From contig OZ251484.1 of NCBI GenBank assembly GCA_965242665.1, positions 2,046,001 to 2,110,000 on the forward strand: a stretch of DNA of 64,000 nucleotides. The letters are read 5' to 3'. The stretch comes from VXLM01 sp965242665 (GTDB taxonomy: Bacteria > Chloroflexota > Dehalococcoidia > Lucifugimonadales > VXLM01). A model generated the notes under the pieces. The model ran no database searches. It was not told the origin of the DNA and was given only the letters and a program-made list of their open reading frames with translations. The translations under genes and the position numbers were made by a program. This document shows, in pieces, positions 17,611-27,235 of the stretch. How positions within the stretch are numbered: position 1 is the first letter of the stretch; each line of letters begins with the position of its first letter.

Positions 17611-18141
17611 GTGGCGGTCGTGCCTATCTTGGAGTACCCGCATCCTGCCTTGCGCAGCCGGGCCAAACCCGTGCTGACGATAGACGGGAGTACGCAGCGC
17701 CTCGCGGACGACCTCATGGATACGCTCGTGCATTCTGAGGGGGTTGGGTTGGCGGCGAATCAGATTGGATCGCTCTCGCGGGTCATAGCGCTCAAGATGC
17801 CGGATGAGGAGGAGCCGACGGTCTATGTCAACCCGCGGATCGTTCATCGAGAGGGAACGCGGCGGGTGGAGGAAGGCTGCCTCAGTTTTTCCAATCATTA
17901 CGGCGTGGTAGAACGCTCCATATGGGTCAAGGTCACTGGCTTGGATCGAAAGTCCGGGGTGATTCGCCTGTACGCCGATGAACTTTTGGGGCAGGCGTTC
18001 GAGCACGAGATCGACCACCTGAACGGCATCTTGTTCATCGACCATCTCTTGAGCCATCATCACTTGTTCGAGTACGCATCGGAAGCCGGCGATTCCCGGA
18101 CCAATGCGGATGATACCGACGCAGGAGCGGCTTCCAGATGA
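17611..18141 (+). CDS. def: peptide deformylase
   Basis: A 176-residue metalloenzyme removing the formyl group from nascent N-formylmethionine. All three motifs are present: GVGLAANQIG (residues 45-54), EGCLSF (near 89) and HEIDHLNG (near 131), providing the Cys and two His metal ligands and the catalytic Glu. GTG 17611 is preceded by AGGAG 5 nt upstream. It is the first gene of an operon; its end overlaps the cca start by 4 nt (ATGA). Confidence 0.97.
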   Translation: MAVVPILEYPHPALRSRAKPVLTIDGSTQRLADDLMDTLVHSEGVGLAANQIGSLSRVIALKMPDEEEPTVYVNPRIVHREGTRRVEEGCLSFSNHYGVVERSIWVKVTGLDRKSGVIRLYADELLGQAFEHEIDHLNGILFIDHLLSHHHLFEYASEAGDSRTNADDTDAGAASR

Positions 18142-19679
18142 GTCCGGCCTTGGCAGTCGATACATCCCCGCTCATAGGCGGTCGTGGCTTTCCTTCTTGG
18201 GCCTCGCCGCTGCGCGAGTTCATCGAGTCCAGAGGGATAACCGCATACGTCGTCGGGGGGGGCGTGCGCGACTCTTTGCTTGGGCGGAAGATCGATGACA
18301 TGGACGTTGCGGCGGAGACGAGCATACTGGGCATCCTCGAACTGGGGCACGAGTTGGCGAGGTACTTTGGCGGCTCCTACGTGCCGCTTGCGCCGAGGAG
18401 GGGCATCGTCCGCGTCGTTCTTCCTGATGGAGGGTTCGTCGATCTTTCGGCCGCTCCCGACGGCATAATGGACGACCTCGCGCGCCGCGACTTTACGATC
18501 AACGCCATGGCCGCGCCTCTCGCGGACGCCGAGACGGAGATACGCCGCGCGCGCGTCATCGATCCGCACAACGGGCTTGCGGACATCGACGCCGGTATCA
18601 TACGCTGCGTTTCGTCTTCATGCTTCGATGATGACCCGATCCGGCTGCTTCGAGCGCCAAGGTTGGCTGTGCAGCTGGGGTTTGCCATGTCCGCCGAGAC
18701 GCGTCGGTCGATCACGCTCAAGGCGGGATTGCTCGCACGGCCGGCCCGGGAGCGGGTGCGCGACGAGATGCTCAAGCTCATGGCTGCGCCGAACGCGGTG
18801 TCTGCGATTCGGACGATCGACGACGTTGGACTTCTGTCGATCGTGATTCCAGAACTCGACGGCGCGCGGGGAGTAACCCAGCCGGAGGAGCACTATTGGG
18901 ACGTGTTCGACCACTGCGTCGAGACGGTCGGGCAGATCGAGCGGATTCTCGACCGAGGACAGTCGGGGGATGATTGGGCGGTTGGTCTCATTCCGGAGCC
19001 GCCTGACGTAAATTCGTACTTTGCAGAGCGGATAAGCGACGGACATACTCGCTCGACTCTGCTAAAATTGGGGGGACTGCTTCACGACATCGCAAAGCCG
19101 TCAACGAAAACGATGGAGGAAAATGGGAGGATTCGCTTCTTCGGACACCACAAAGCGGGGGCCGAGGTCGTGGATGGGATACTTACGCGGCTGCGGTTTG
19201 GAACGCACGGGCGGAAGTTCGTCGTTGGCCTGGTTCGCCATCACCTTCGCCCGAGGCAGATGGCGGAGCCGGGCGCAAAGCCGACCATGCGGGCAGTATC
19301 CCGCTTTTCCAAAAGTCTGGGAGACGCGGCCGTATCGGTTCTCTACTTGAATATGGCAGACTATCTAGCGGCGCGCGGCCCGCTTCTCGATCGTGCAGAG
19401 TGGAGGGAACACTGCGAGCTGATCGCGCACATTCTCGGCGCAAACTCCGAATGTCCGCGCGCGCCTCGACTCGTCACGGGCACTGATATTATGGATGGGT
19501 TCTCTGTTGCGCCAGGCCCGCTGGTCGGAGAATTACTGAGGGCCGTCGACGATTCTCGCGCGGCCGGCGAGGTCGCTACCCGGATCGAAGCGATGCGGCT
19601 CGTAGGCAGGATGTTGGAAACGAAGCAGTACAGCGAACGACGTATATCGAAAACATTGGACGGAGAGCAAGTTGCGTAG
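18138..19679 (+). CDS. cca: CCA tRNA nucleotidyltransferase / poly(A) polymerase family, with HD domain
   Basis: A 513-residue class II nucleotidyltransferase. The head motif YVVGGGVRDSLLGRKIDDMD carries the catalytic Asp pair. RRDFTINAMAA and DDPIRLLRAPRLAVQLGF are the next class II motifs. A C-terminal HD phosphohydrolase domain has GGLLHDIAKP and HHKAGAEVVDGIL. It probably adds or repairs the tRNA 3' CCA end; a poly(A)-type role cannot be excluded from sequence alone. Start overlaps def, end overlaps secD, so the operon is translationally coupled. Confidence 0.92.
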   Translation: MSPALAVDTSPLIGGRGFPSWASPLREFIESRGITAYVVGGGVRDSLLGRKIDDMDVAAETSILGILELGHELARYFGGSYVPLAPRRGIVRVVLPDGGFVDLSAAPDGIMDDLARRDFTINAMAAPLADAETEIRRARVIDPHNGLADIDAGIIRCVSSSCFDDDPIRLLRAPRLAVQLGFAMSAETRRSITLKAGLLARPARERVRDEMLKLMAAPNAVSAIRTIDDVGLLSIVIPELDGARGVTQPEEHYWDVFDHCVETVGQIERILDRGQSGDDWAVGLIPEPPDVNSYFAERISDGHTRSTLLKLGGLLHDIAKPSTKTMEENGRIRFFGHHKAGAEVVDGILTRLRFGTHGRKFVVGLVRHHLRPRQMAEPGAKPTMRAVSRFSKSLGDAAVSVLYLNMADYLAARGPLLDRAEWREHCELIAHILGANSECPRAPRLVTGTDIMDGFSVAPGPLVGELLRAVDDSRAAGEVATRIEAMRLVGRMLETKQYSERRISKTLDGEQVA

Positions 19680-21882
19680 ATACGCCAGGGCAATGATCTT
19701 GATACTGGTCTTGGTCGTCTTGTCGGGCCTCGCGGTCGGATTCAAGACGATCGAGGTTGGAAATTTCCGACGGGGCGGCGAGGACACTCTGCTCGGGCTC
19801 ACTCTGGGGCTCGACCTGCAGGGCGGGAGCCACTTGGTGTACCAGGCGGACTTGGTCGACGATCCATCCGGCGGCGACATGACGGCGCAGCCCACCAGCG
19901 ACCAGATGGAGTCCCTCAAGAGCATCATCGAACGCCGTTTGAATTCCGCCGGCCTTGGTGAGCCGGTCGTACAGGTATTGGGAAACGACCGGTTGCTCAT
20001 ACAGATACCGGGCGTCAGCGATCCGGACAGCGCGAAGGCTCTCATCGGAGAGACGGCGCAGCTGGAATTCAAGCACCGGATGGTGGGCGTCCCGCGCCGG
20101 ATCGATTTCCCAGACGGAGAAATCGTCGGCTATCGAATCGTCCCAGTGACCCCGGAGCTCATCGACCCATCGTTGACCGAAGTAGACGATGGCGCGGACG
20201 CTGGCGCAGACGATGCGACCGGTGATGACGCTGGCCCGGGCGATGCGACGGACGATGCCGCGGGTGCAGACGGCGCGTCGGACGATGCAAGCGGTGATGA
20301 CACAGCCACGGACGATGCGTCGGATGATGCAAGCGGTGATGACGCTGGCGCGGACGATGCAAGCGATGATGACGCTGGCGCGGACGATGCGTCGGACGAT
20401 GCAAGCGGTGATGACGCTGGCGCGGACGGTGCGTCGGATGACGCAAGCGGTGATGACACGTCCACGGACGATAGTGCGGACGGCGCGTCGGACGATGCAA
20501 GCAGTGATGACACGTCCACGGACGGGAGCGCGGACTCCGGAGCGCAGGCTGACGACGGCGGCGATGCGGCGGATGCTCCGCTTGGGCCTCCAGGATTGGA
20601 GATCGAATTCGACGATGCGGGGTTCGCAAAGTTCTCGGAGATAGTGGACGGGATGCGGGACAGCATAACGCTGGCGTCGGGCGCAGAGCGCGTCTACCCC
20701 GATACGTTGGCGCTGTCCATAGAGGGATCGGCGGAACAGGAGATCAATATCCTGTATCAACAGGTCTTGATAGGGGGAGGCGGCGAGGTGATCCCGTTGG
20801 GGGGCAACCCGAACATTCAACAGATCGTAGGAACCAACAAGTTCGTCGTGAATCTTGGCAACGTGCCGTTCGATAGTGACGACCTGATGGCGGCGGCCGA
20901 AGAGCAGTTCCCTAGCGGGGGAGAACTCGTCCTTACCGTCGTGGCGGGGAAGGTGGACGAGGACATCAACCTTACGGGGAACGACCTCGCGCGTGCCTAT
21001 CCGGGGCAGCATCAGGGTTCCGGCATTCCCATCGTCAACATCGAGTTCAACGCGGAGGGCACGAGGAAGTTTGGGCAGATTACGGGCGAAATCGCGCAGA
21101 CCGGAGACCAGTTGGCCATCATCTTGGACGATGAGGAGTTGATCGCTCCGGTCGCGGATCGGGCGATCACAGGCGGGAGCGCGTACATATCGGGGGCGGA
21201 TTTCACGATCGAGCGAGTTCGCCAGATTGCGCTCCTGCTGGAGTCTGGACGCCTGCCGATTCCCATCACGCTCATTCAAGAGAGGAACATCGACGCGATT
21301 CTCGGATCGGACTCTCTGCAAAAGAGTGTCCGAGCGGGAGTAGTTGGCCTGGCTCTCGTGTTCATGTTCATGATCCTCTACTACCGGATGCCTGGTGTGA
21401 TCGCGGGGGCTGCGCTTCTGATCTATACCCTCATGCTCATTGCGGTATTCAAGATGATTCCGGTCACGTTGACCCTCTCTGGGGTAGCGGCGGCGATTCT
21501 CTCCATTGGCATGGCAGTGGACGCGAACATCTTGATATTCGAGAGGATGAAGGAAGAGATGCGGGCGGGCCGACCCCTCTTCTCTTCGATCAACATTGGG
21601 TTCAACCGCGCGTGGTCTGCGATTCGAGACAGCAACGTCTCCACGCTCATCACGTCGGGGATCTTGTACTGGTTTGCGGACACGCTGGGGGCGACCGTGG
21701 TGCAGGGCTTCGCCGCGACCCTTGCCATCGGCGTAGTGTTGAGCATGTTCTCATCCATCGTCATCAGCAGGACATTGCTCCGCATCGCGGCCTTGAGCAG
21801 GATTGGGAGGCGGCTGCGGTGGTTCGTTCCGACGGAGGGCAAGAGTCTCCCACAACTTCAATTGGAGTCGCCGGGGGCATAG
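19672..21882 (+). CDS. secD: protein translocase subunit SecD with long acidic insert
   Basis: A 736-residue subunit of the SecDF motor, which uses the proton gradient to pull secreted proteins out of SecYEG. LGLDLQGGSHLVYQ follows TM1. The C-terminal six-helix part has PGVIAGAALLIYTLMLIAVF and GMAVDANILIFERMKEEMRAG. Residues about 172-302, in the external P1 domain, consist almost only of Asp, Ala, Gly, Ser and Thr; this makes the protein roughly 130 residues longer than expected. TTG 19672 is the start, with GGAGAG 4 nt upstream, overlapping the cca stop. Confidence 0.95.
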   Translation: MRRYARAMILILVLVVLSGLAVGFKTIEVGNFRRGGEDTLLGLTLGLDLQGGSHLVYQADLVDDPSGGDMTAQPTSDQMESLKSIIERRLNSAGLGEPVVQVLGNDRLLIQIPGVSDPDSAKALIGETAQLEFKHRMVGVPRRIDFPDGEIVGYRIVPVTPELIDPSLTEVDDGADAGADDATGDDAGPGDATDDAAGADGASDDASGDDTATDDASDDASGDDAGADDASDDDAGADDASDDASGDDAGADGASDDASGDDTSTDDSADGASDDASSDDTSTDGSADSGAQADDGGDAADAPLGPPGLEIEFDDAGFAKFSEIVDGMRDSITLASGAERVYPDTLALSIEGSAEQEINILYQQVLIGGGGEVIPLGGNPNIQQIVGTNKFVVNLGNVPFDSDDLMAAAEEQFPSGGELVLTVVAGKVDEDINLTGNDLARAYPGQHQGSGIPIVNIEFNAEGTRKFGQITGEIAQTGDQLAIILDDEELIAPVADRAITGGSAYISGADFTIERVRQIALLLESGRLPIPITLIQERNIDAILGSDSLQKSVRAGVVGLALVFMFMILYYRMPGVIAGAALLIYTLMLIAVFKMIPVTLTLSGVAAAILSIGMAVDANILIFERMKEEMRAGRPLFSSINIGFNRAWSAIRDSNVSTLITSGILYWFADTLGATVVQGFAATLAIGVVLSMFSSIVISRTLLRIAALSRIGRRLRWFVPTEGKSLPQLQLESPGA
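20185..20577 (+). repeat. coding low-complexity repeat within secD
   Basis: Imperfect tandem units such as GATGCAAGCGGTGATGAC encode DDASGDDAGADDASDD-like peptides. The unit number differs between sub-blocks, so the tract has probably changed length by slippage. The frame stays open on both strands, creating long false antisense ORFs. Confidence 0.85.
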
Positions 21883-21927
21883 GGCGCCCCTTCGACTCGA
21901 CCGAGAGAACAATCCAGGAGCAAAGAC

Positions 21928-22875
21928 GTGGACTTCGTAGGAAAGCGCAAGTGGTTCTTCGCAGTATCGGCCTTGGTGCTCTTGCCCGGGGTGGTCTTCC
22001 TCATCATCGCGCCGGGTCTGAAGCCGGGCATCGACTTCACCGGTGGGTCGTCAATGACGTTCTCCGTAGCGGACGAGGTTTCCCAAGACAGCCTGCGGTC
22101 GGTCATGACCGGTCTCGGACACCCGGACTCGGTGATCCAGCGGATGGACGATACGACGTACTTCGTGCGCACCAAGGAGCTTTCCGATGAGGAGAGGGAC
22201 GAGATCATCGAGGGGGTGCAGGATCAGTTGTCGCCTGGGGGCGTCACTATCTTGAGCTTCGATCTCGTTTCTCCGGTGGTTGCGGCGGAAACGGTGTTGA
22301 ACGCCTTCTACGCGGTCGTTGCGGCGGCGGTTGGGATCTTCCTGTACCTGTGGTGGGCGTTTCGCAACGTGCCGAGCCCGTTTCGATACGGGGTGGCTGC
22401 GGTGGTCGCCTTGGTCCATGACACCATGGTCGTCATTGGCATCTTCGCCGTCTTGGGGGTGCTGGCGGACATCGAAGTGAACACGATGTTTCTGGTAGCC
22501 ACCCTCACCGTCATCGGCTACAGCGTCAACGACACGATCGTCGTCTTCGACCGGCTGCGCGAGAACATCTTGCTCTATCCAAACCGTGCGCTCGAGCGGA
22601 ACGCGAACGTTAGCATCATGGAGAGCATGGGGCGTTCGCTGAACACTAGCCTTACGCTGCTATTTACGCTGCTGGCGCTCTTGTTCGTCGGAGGAGAGAC
22701 GATTCGGGTCTTCCTGTGGGTGCTCATCATCGGAGTCATCGCGGGAACGTACAGCAGCATCGGCATCGCTACGCCGCTGCTGATCGTGTGGGAGACGGGT
22801 TCGTTTGGACGGATATTCGGGCGGTTCCGCCGCGGCTCCTCGCCGGCAGTGAATGCGGCGTCGGAGCCGGCGTAG
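21928..22875 (+). CDS. secF: protein translocase subunit SecF
   Basis: A 315-residue membrane protein, partner of SecD. GIDFTGGSSMTF lies after TM1 and SVNDTIVVFDRLRENIL is the conserved cytoplasmic motif near residue 190; six hydrophobic segments are visible. GTG 21928 has AGGAGC upstream. It is 45 nt after secD and the last gene of the def-cca-secD-secF operon. A dRS3-like hairpin follows 25 nt after the stop. Confidence 0.97.
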   Translation: MDFVGKRKWFFAVSALVLLPGVVFLIIAPGLKPGIDFTGGSSMTFSVADEVSQDSLRSVMTGLGHPDSVIQRMDDTTYFVRTKELSDEERDEIIEGVQDQLSPGGVTILSFDLVSPVVAAETVLNAFYAVVAAAVGIFLYLWWAFRNVPSPFRYGVAAVVALVHDTMVVIGIFAVLGVLADIEVNTMFLVATLTVIGYSVNDTIVVFDRLRENILLYPNRALERNANVSIMESMGRSLNTSLTLLFTLLALLFVGGETIRVFLWVLIIGVIAGTYSSIGIATPLLIVWETGSFGRIFGRFRRGSSPAVNAASEPA

Positions 22876-22900
22876 GTTGGGAGGTCGTGGCGGGGAGTAG

Positions 22901-22920
22901 ATTCCCGCCTACGCGGGAAT
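22901..22920. repeat. single dRS3-like hairpin after secF
   Basis: ATTCCCGCCTACGCGGGAAT, followed by half-site remnants GGAATGAC up to about 22985. It lies between the convergent secF and aldolase genes and could act in RNA 3'-end formation. Nothing else is seen in 22876-23037. Confidence 0.85.
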
Positions 22921-23037
22921 GACGTAGACGGGTGCGGGAATGACGGAGACGGGAGTGACGGGGGCAGGGTGCCGCGGGAATGACGGATGCAGGCTCCCGC
23001 GGCTTATGCCGGCTCCTGCGGGCCGAAACAGGCGCAG

Positions 23038-23808
23038 CTAGGGGTTCACTCGGTCGCGGAGGGCGTTTACGAGGGACTCGGTCTGCTGCAGGCCGTCTGC
23101 GAGGAACGATGCGTCCGTTCCGATGGTTGCTATCTTGCCGCCGCGAGAGAGCCACTGTTCGGCGCGCTCGTAGGTAGACGTGAACATGCCCCAGGGGACG
23201 CCGTGTTCGATGCACTTGTCGAGCACGTGTTGGAACATCTTGTCGACCTCTTCCTGCCCCTCGTGCGGCATGAAGCCCATCGACCATCCGAGGTCCGCGG
23301 GGCCGATCATGATGCCGTCCACACCGTCGACGGTCAGGATGTCGTCGAGATTTTCGACCGCTTCCAGGGTCTCGATCTGCGGCCAGACGATCACTTCGTC
23401 GTTGGCGACCGCCGCATAGTTTTCGGCGCCGCCGTAGTTCACCGCCCCTTTTGGCCCCCAGCTTCGCACGCCCCGCGGCGGAAACTTCGCGGCCTGCACG
23501 GCCTGCTCCACGGCCTCCGGCGTGTTGGTCAGCGGCACTATCACGCCGTCCGCCCCAGCGTCGAGCGCCGCGTTGATGAGATGCGTCTGGTTGAACGGCA
23601 CCCGAACGATGACCTCCTTCGCCCTGCCCAAGCCCGTCATCATGCGGTAGAGCGTCGTAATGTCGATCTGGCTATGCTGCGTGTCGACGAGGAAGAAGTC
23701 GAAGTCCGATTCCCCCAGCGCCCGGAGGGTTGCGGGATGGTCGATAGTGGGGATCGTCCCGACGATGGCCTTGCCGTCCAACAGTCGTTGCTTGATGCGG
23801 TTTTGCAC
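23038..23808 (-). CDS. HpcH/HpaI family aldolase (class II, pyruvate type)
   Basis: A 256-residue TIM-barrel protein. FDFFLVDTQHSQIDITTL, VRVPFNQTHLINAALDAGADGVIVP (described in two parts) and GVDGIMIGPADLGWSMGF match the 2-keto-3-deoxy-acid aldolases (HpaI, GarL, RhmA). They split substituted 2-keto acids into pyruvate or oxaloacetate and an aldehyde with a divalent metal. The E/D metal ligands are plausible in PQIETLEAVENLDDI and the GPADL loop. GTG start with AAGGAGAG 4 nt upstream. Substrate unknown; no pathway neighbours. Confidence 0.9.
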   Translation of the reverse strand: MQNRIKQRLLDGKAIVGTIPTIDHPATLRALGESDFDFFLVDTQHSQIDITTLYRMMTGLGRAKEVIVRVPFNQTHLINAALDAGADGVIVPLTNTPEAVEQAVQAAKFPPRGVRSWGPKGAVNYGGAENYAAVANDEVIVWPQIETLEAVENLDDILTVDGVDGIMIGPADLGWSMGFMPHEGQEEVDKMFQHVLDKCIEHGVPWGMFTSTYERAEQWLSRGGKIATIGTDASFLADGLQQTESLVNALRDRVNP

Positions 23809-24047
23809 TCGTCTCTCCTTGGAGTTCGGTCTTGCCTTGCGCCGCCAGAGCCTGCCGCGCGGGTTATTCCAACGGACGCCGCAGGAGAGGGTACGCTAGG
23901 GCGCGGGGGATGTAAAGGGGGGAGTGGGGGTGTCTGTGCGGCTACGAGGGGGTACTTCCCTTCTCCGCTAGGTAAGACTTTGCGCGACGCAGATAGTAAT
24001 GCGCCACTATCAATACGAGATGGAGCGGGACCCAAGTGGAGCCCCGC

Positions 24048-25325
24048 CTACTGCGGCGGCCAGCCGTCGGGGATTTCATTGGCGTCAAGGGCTGCTTGGA
24101 TAGAGTCCGCGGCCTCATCGGTGACCCATTCGCTCCAGATGTCGGCGTTCTCGCTGAGCCACCAGATGGCGGCGTCGTTCTCGCCAGAGCCGTCGGTTTC
24201 GATCATCCATGACCTGACGACTTGGTAGATATCGACGTTGAAGTCCCATTTCCGTAGCATCTCGATGACGGCGGGGGCGTTGGTCTCAAGGTCTGGATGG
24301 ACGGCTATCAAGATCGTGGAGTCTTGAAAGGCGCACGCCTTGGTGGTGGCCCAGCATTCGCCGCTGTAGGGGGGCTCTTCCAATCGCGTTATATCCAAGA
24401 CCAGGGTGGGGTCGTTGGTGCTCCACTGGTAGCCTATCCATGGTTCGCCTCTTTCGTATGCACCGTAGAGGTCGGCGTTCAAGGCGGAGTGGCTTCCTGG
24501 GTTGATGATGTGTACGTGGTCTGTGAGTCCGTAGCCGGCGATCTGGTCGGCGACGTCTACTTCGCAGACCCATCCGATGACGCAGGAGACCAGCCGCACT
24601 TTGCCTTGGGTTTCCGTAGTAGCGAACAGTTCCTTGAACTTGTCGTCTTTGAGGTCTTCCCAGCTGTCCAGGTCTGGGTATTGCTCATGGAGGTAGGCAG
24701 GAATGACAAAGGAGGACTGCCAGTCCGTACCCAGGCTCGTGCCGAGGGAGACGAGCTCGTTGTTTGCCAGCGCTTCGTTCCAAAACTCTCGAAGGTTCGG
24801 GAGCCAGTTTTCCATGAGCACTTGGAGGGCCCCGCGTCGGAGTCCTTGGAACAGCGGCAGGGTGGATCCAAAGACTACCTCGGTGGGGTAGCCGTAGCCT
24901 TTTTCGACGATGTATTGTGCGACGCGGTTCTGCAGCTGGGCGCTCGTCCAGTTCAGGTCGCCAAAGATGATGGTCGCTTTCTCACGGTCACTGACGGCGG
25001 TCTGGGCTTCTGCGCTTGCGGTAGGGTACGGAGTGTATGTTGGCAGTGGCGTGTATGTTGGCAGGGGTGTATGCGTGGGCAGCGGCGTATGTGTAGCCAG
25101 CGGGGTGTACGTGGGCAGGGGCGCCAGTGGGGTATAGGTTGCCGCGGGCGTATGCGTAGCCAGTGGGGTATAGGTTGCCGCGGGTGTGAGTGTAGGCAGC
25201 GGCGTATGCGTAGCGAGTGGAGTATACGTGGGCAGCGGCGTGTATGTGGGCAAGGGAGGAGTGGATCCGCAGGCGGCTGCGGCCATTGCGAGCAGTGACA
25301 GGATTGCGGCGGCGATGGTTCGCAT
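24048..25325 (-). CDS. glycine betaine/proline-type ABC substrate-binding lipoprotein
   Basis: A 425-residue protein. MRTIAAAILSLLAMAAAAC is a lipoprotein signal with Cys19. About 85 residues of (L/A)(P/A)T(Y/H)TP repeats form a stalk. The rest is an OpuAC-type domain: ATIIFGDLNWTSAQLQNRVA, GALQVLMENWLPN, WIGYQWSTNDPTLV, whose Trp residues suit a quaternary-amine box. ATG 25325 was chosen because GGAGC precedes it at the same spacing as in the next lipoprotein. The matching ATPase and permease genes are not here but at 48.6-50.8 kb. Gap 23809-24047 holds nothing recognisable. Confidence 0.9.
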   Translation of the reverse strand: MRTIAAAILSLLAMAAAACGSTPPLPTYTPLPTYTPLATHTPLPTLTPAATYTPLATHTPAATYTPLAPLPTYTPLATHTPLPTHTPLPTYTPLPTYTPYPTASAEAQTAVSDREKATIIFGDLNWTSAQLQNRVAQYIVEKGYGYPTEVVFGSTLPLFQGLRRGALQVLMENWLPNLREFWNEALANNELVSLGTSLGTDWQSSFVIPAYLHEQYPDLDSWEDLKDDKFKELFATTETQGKVRLVSCVIGWVCEVDVADQIAGYGLTDHVHIINPGSHSALNADLYGAYERGEPWIGYQWSTNDPTLVLDITRLEEPPYSGECWATTKACAFQDSTILIAVHPDLETNAPAVIEMLRKWDFNVDIYQVVRSWMIETDGSGENDAAIWWLSENADIWSEWVTDEAADSIQAALDANEIPDGWPPQ

Positions 25326-25391
25326 GGGGGGACGGCTCCAATTCATTCGATTGCGTGGAGAATCCCGCCACCCATCGAGGGCTGCCTGCGG

Positions 25392-26927
25392 TCATTCGTA
25401 GCGTTCGATGGGGTCGCCGGGCGTCAGGTCTAGCGCGCGCAGGCCGGGATAGTCTGGCGCGTACCGGTTCGCGCGGTAGACGTTATTTTCCCAGCGTATC
25501 GCGCCGTCTCCTCGTATTTGGCGGATGGGCATTGGATCGCCTTGGCGCAGCGGGGTCTCTCCTGTCCCGGAGAAGACCACCGGGTTGACATACTTCCAAA
25601 CCGTTTTCCCTTCCGGTGTAACCTCGAAGAACGTTCCAGTCCAGGTATTGCAAATCAACGTGTTTCCGTTCGGAAGCCGTTGCACGCCTGATTGACGGGG
25701 CGAGTAGAAATCGCTTGTCGGATCGCCAACATACCGCCATGCCGGTTCCGCAGGACCGTAGGCTGAGCCCGGTTCCCTCGGTTCCAGGCGGTAATCGAAC
25801 CCATCCAGCGGAGGGGTAAACTCTTCTATGGACGAATAGGGTCGTCTAGCGTCGTCGTACTCGTCTCCATTGCTGAATATGATGATGTTGCCTGCTCCTG
25901 GCATGCCGGGCTCTATCCATTGGGCGTCATGCGCCCAGAATAGCTGTTGGTCGGCGGGTGTTCCTGCTCGGTAGGCCTGGGGGTTGCCCCAGCGGTACAG
26001 TAGGTCACCGCCTTTGCCGGCCTGTCCGCCAGTGTGGCCGGCCGCCTCCTCCGAAGTCACACTGTGGTCTACGATCCACACTTCGCCGAGATTCCGCGCG
26101 GAGATGAGAATCTGATCCAGCTCGGGATGGTAGGAAATCGAGTTGGCGTGTATCCAATGAGTGGGATCATATCTATAAGTTGAGTCTACTCCACACCGTC
26201 TGAAGTTGACGTCTATCAGTTCCGGATGTTCGGCAACTACTCCGTAATTCGCCTTGCTGGGGTCGAAGTCTTGGATCAGATGATCCCATACTGCCCATTT
26301 CCAGACGATTTCTCCTTCAGTAGGCCCGGTCGGCCGCACTTCGACCAGATAGTCTACTTCCAGTCCGTCCTCCCCGATACAGGCGGGATTAGCCCCTGCG
26401 GCGACGGACTCTTCGAGTGTCTTCGGTTCTCTCGCCAGAATCATAATGTTTCCATTGGGCATTTGCAGGAAGTCATGATGCTGGCCGTCGAGCTTGTAGT
26501 CCCACAAGACGCTCCCGTCCGGGGCGAGTCTGCTTACGCCGTCGGATCCATCCGCGGTCTTCGCCACTAGCAAATCCCCATTCTCCATGAGCTTTCCCAG
26601 TCCCCCTCGCGTGGCTACCTCCCAGGTGTGGACGACCCTCCCGTCGTTGTCGATGAGGTAAATCGTGTCGTTCTGTCGAGAGGTGCTGAAGAGGGTATAC
26701 CCCTGGAACGACTCTGGCTCGTTCGTGATCACCCCGACCCGGGTTGTGGCGAACTGCCGCTCAGTCGAGGGAGTTGGCGTGGATGTCGGGAGTGGAGAGG
26801 ACGGGATGGCGGGGTACGGCGTATACGTAGGCAGGGGCGTGTATGTGGGCGGGGGAGAAGTGGATCCGCAGGCGACTGCGGCCATTCCGAGCAGCGACAG
26901 GATTGCGGCGGCGATGGTTCGCATCAT
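25392..26927 (-). CDS. arylsulfotransferase (ASST)-like lipoprotein
   Basis: A 511-residue protein. MMRTIAAAILSLLGMAAVAC is a lipoprotein signal nearly identical to that of the downstream gene, followed by a short PTYTP stalk. The body is a propeller-type ASST domain: YTLFSTSRQNDTIYLIDNDG, VVHTWEV, KLMENGDLLVAKT, GQHHDFLQMPNGNIMILARE, HANSISYHPELDQILIS, FWAHDAQWIEPG. The His residues in HHDF and HANS are placed like the catalytic His of PAPS-independent arylsulfotransferases, but the exact activity is not proven. GGAG lies 9 nt before the ATG. Confidence 0.82.
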   Translation of the reverse strand: MMRTIAAAILSLLGMAAVACGSTSPPPTYTPLPTYTPYPAIPSSPLPTSTPTPSTERQFATTRVGVITNEPESFQGYTLFSTSRQNDTIYLIDNDGRVVHTWEVATRGGLGKLMENGDLLVAKTADGSDGVSRLAPDGSVLWDYKLDGQHHDFLQMPNGNIMILAREPKTLEESVAAGANPACIGEDGLEVDYLVEVRPTGPTEGEIVWKWAVWDHLIQDFDPSKANYGVVAEHPELIDVNFRRCGVDSTYRYDPTHWIHANSISYHPELDQILISARNLGEVWIVDHSVTSEEAAGHTGGQAGKGGDLLYRWGNPQAYRAGTPADQQLFWAHDAQWIEPGMPGAGNIIIFSNGDEYDDARRPYSSIEEFTPPLDGFDYRLEPREPGSAYGPAEPAWRYVGDPTSDFYSPRQSGVQRLPNGNTLICNTWTGTFFEVTPEGKTVWKYVNPVVFSGTGETPLRQGDPMPIRQIRGDGAIRWENNVYRANRYAPDYPGLRALDLTPGDPIERYE

Positions 26928-27235
26928 GGGATAGGGCTCCGATTCATTTCCGCAGGCGGCGCACCGCGGAGGCTATGTGCATGACGATGGACATGGTACC
27001 ACGCGGGAAGGTTGCCGCGCAAGGGGGATCACGCCCCCGGAGACCTTTGCATGACTCGAGTGACGGCGGGAGGGGTTCATTCTCGCATTGGCCTCCTTCC
27101 TTCAAGGGGGAGGATGATGGAACTGGCCACCTTCATACCCCCGATGGTTATGCGCGGGTCTGCGAAAGTGGGAATGACGGGGGGCGGGTTTATGGTTTGG
27201 GCGCGCCTCCGGCCGATATGGGAGGCGGTCAATTC

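Noticed and set aside
19576..21321. 581-codon minus frame opposite secD
   Set aside because: Created by the repetitive acidic tract of secD, which leaves both strands open.
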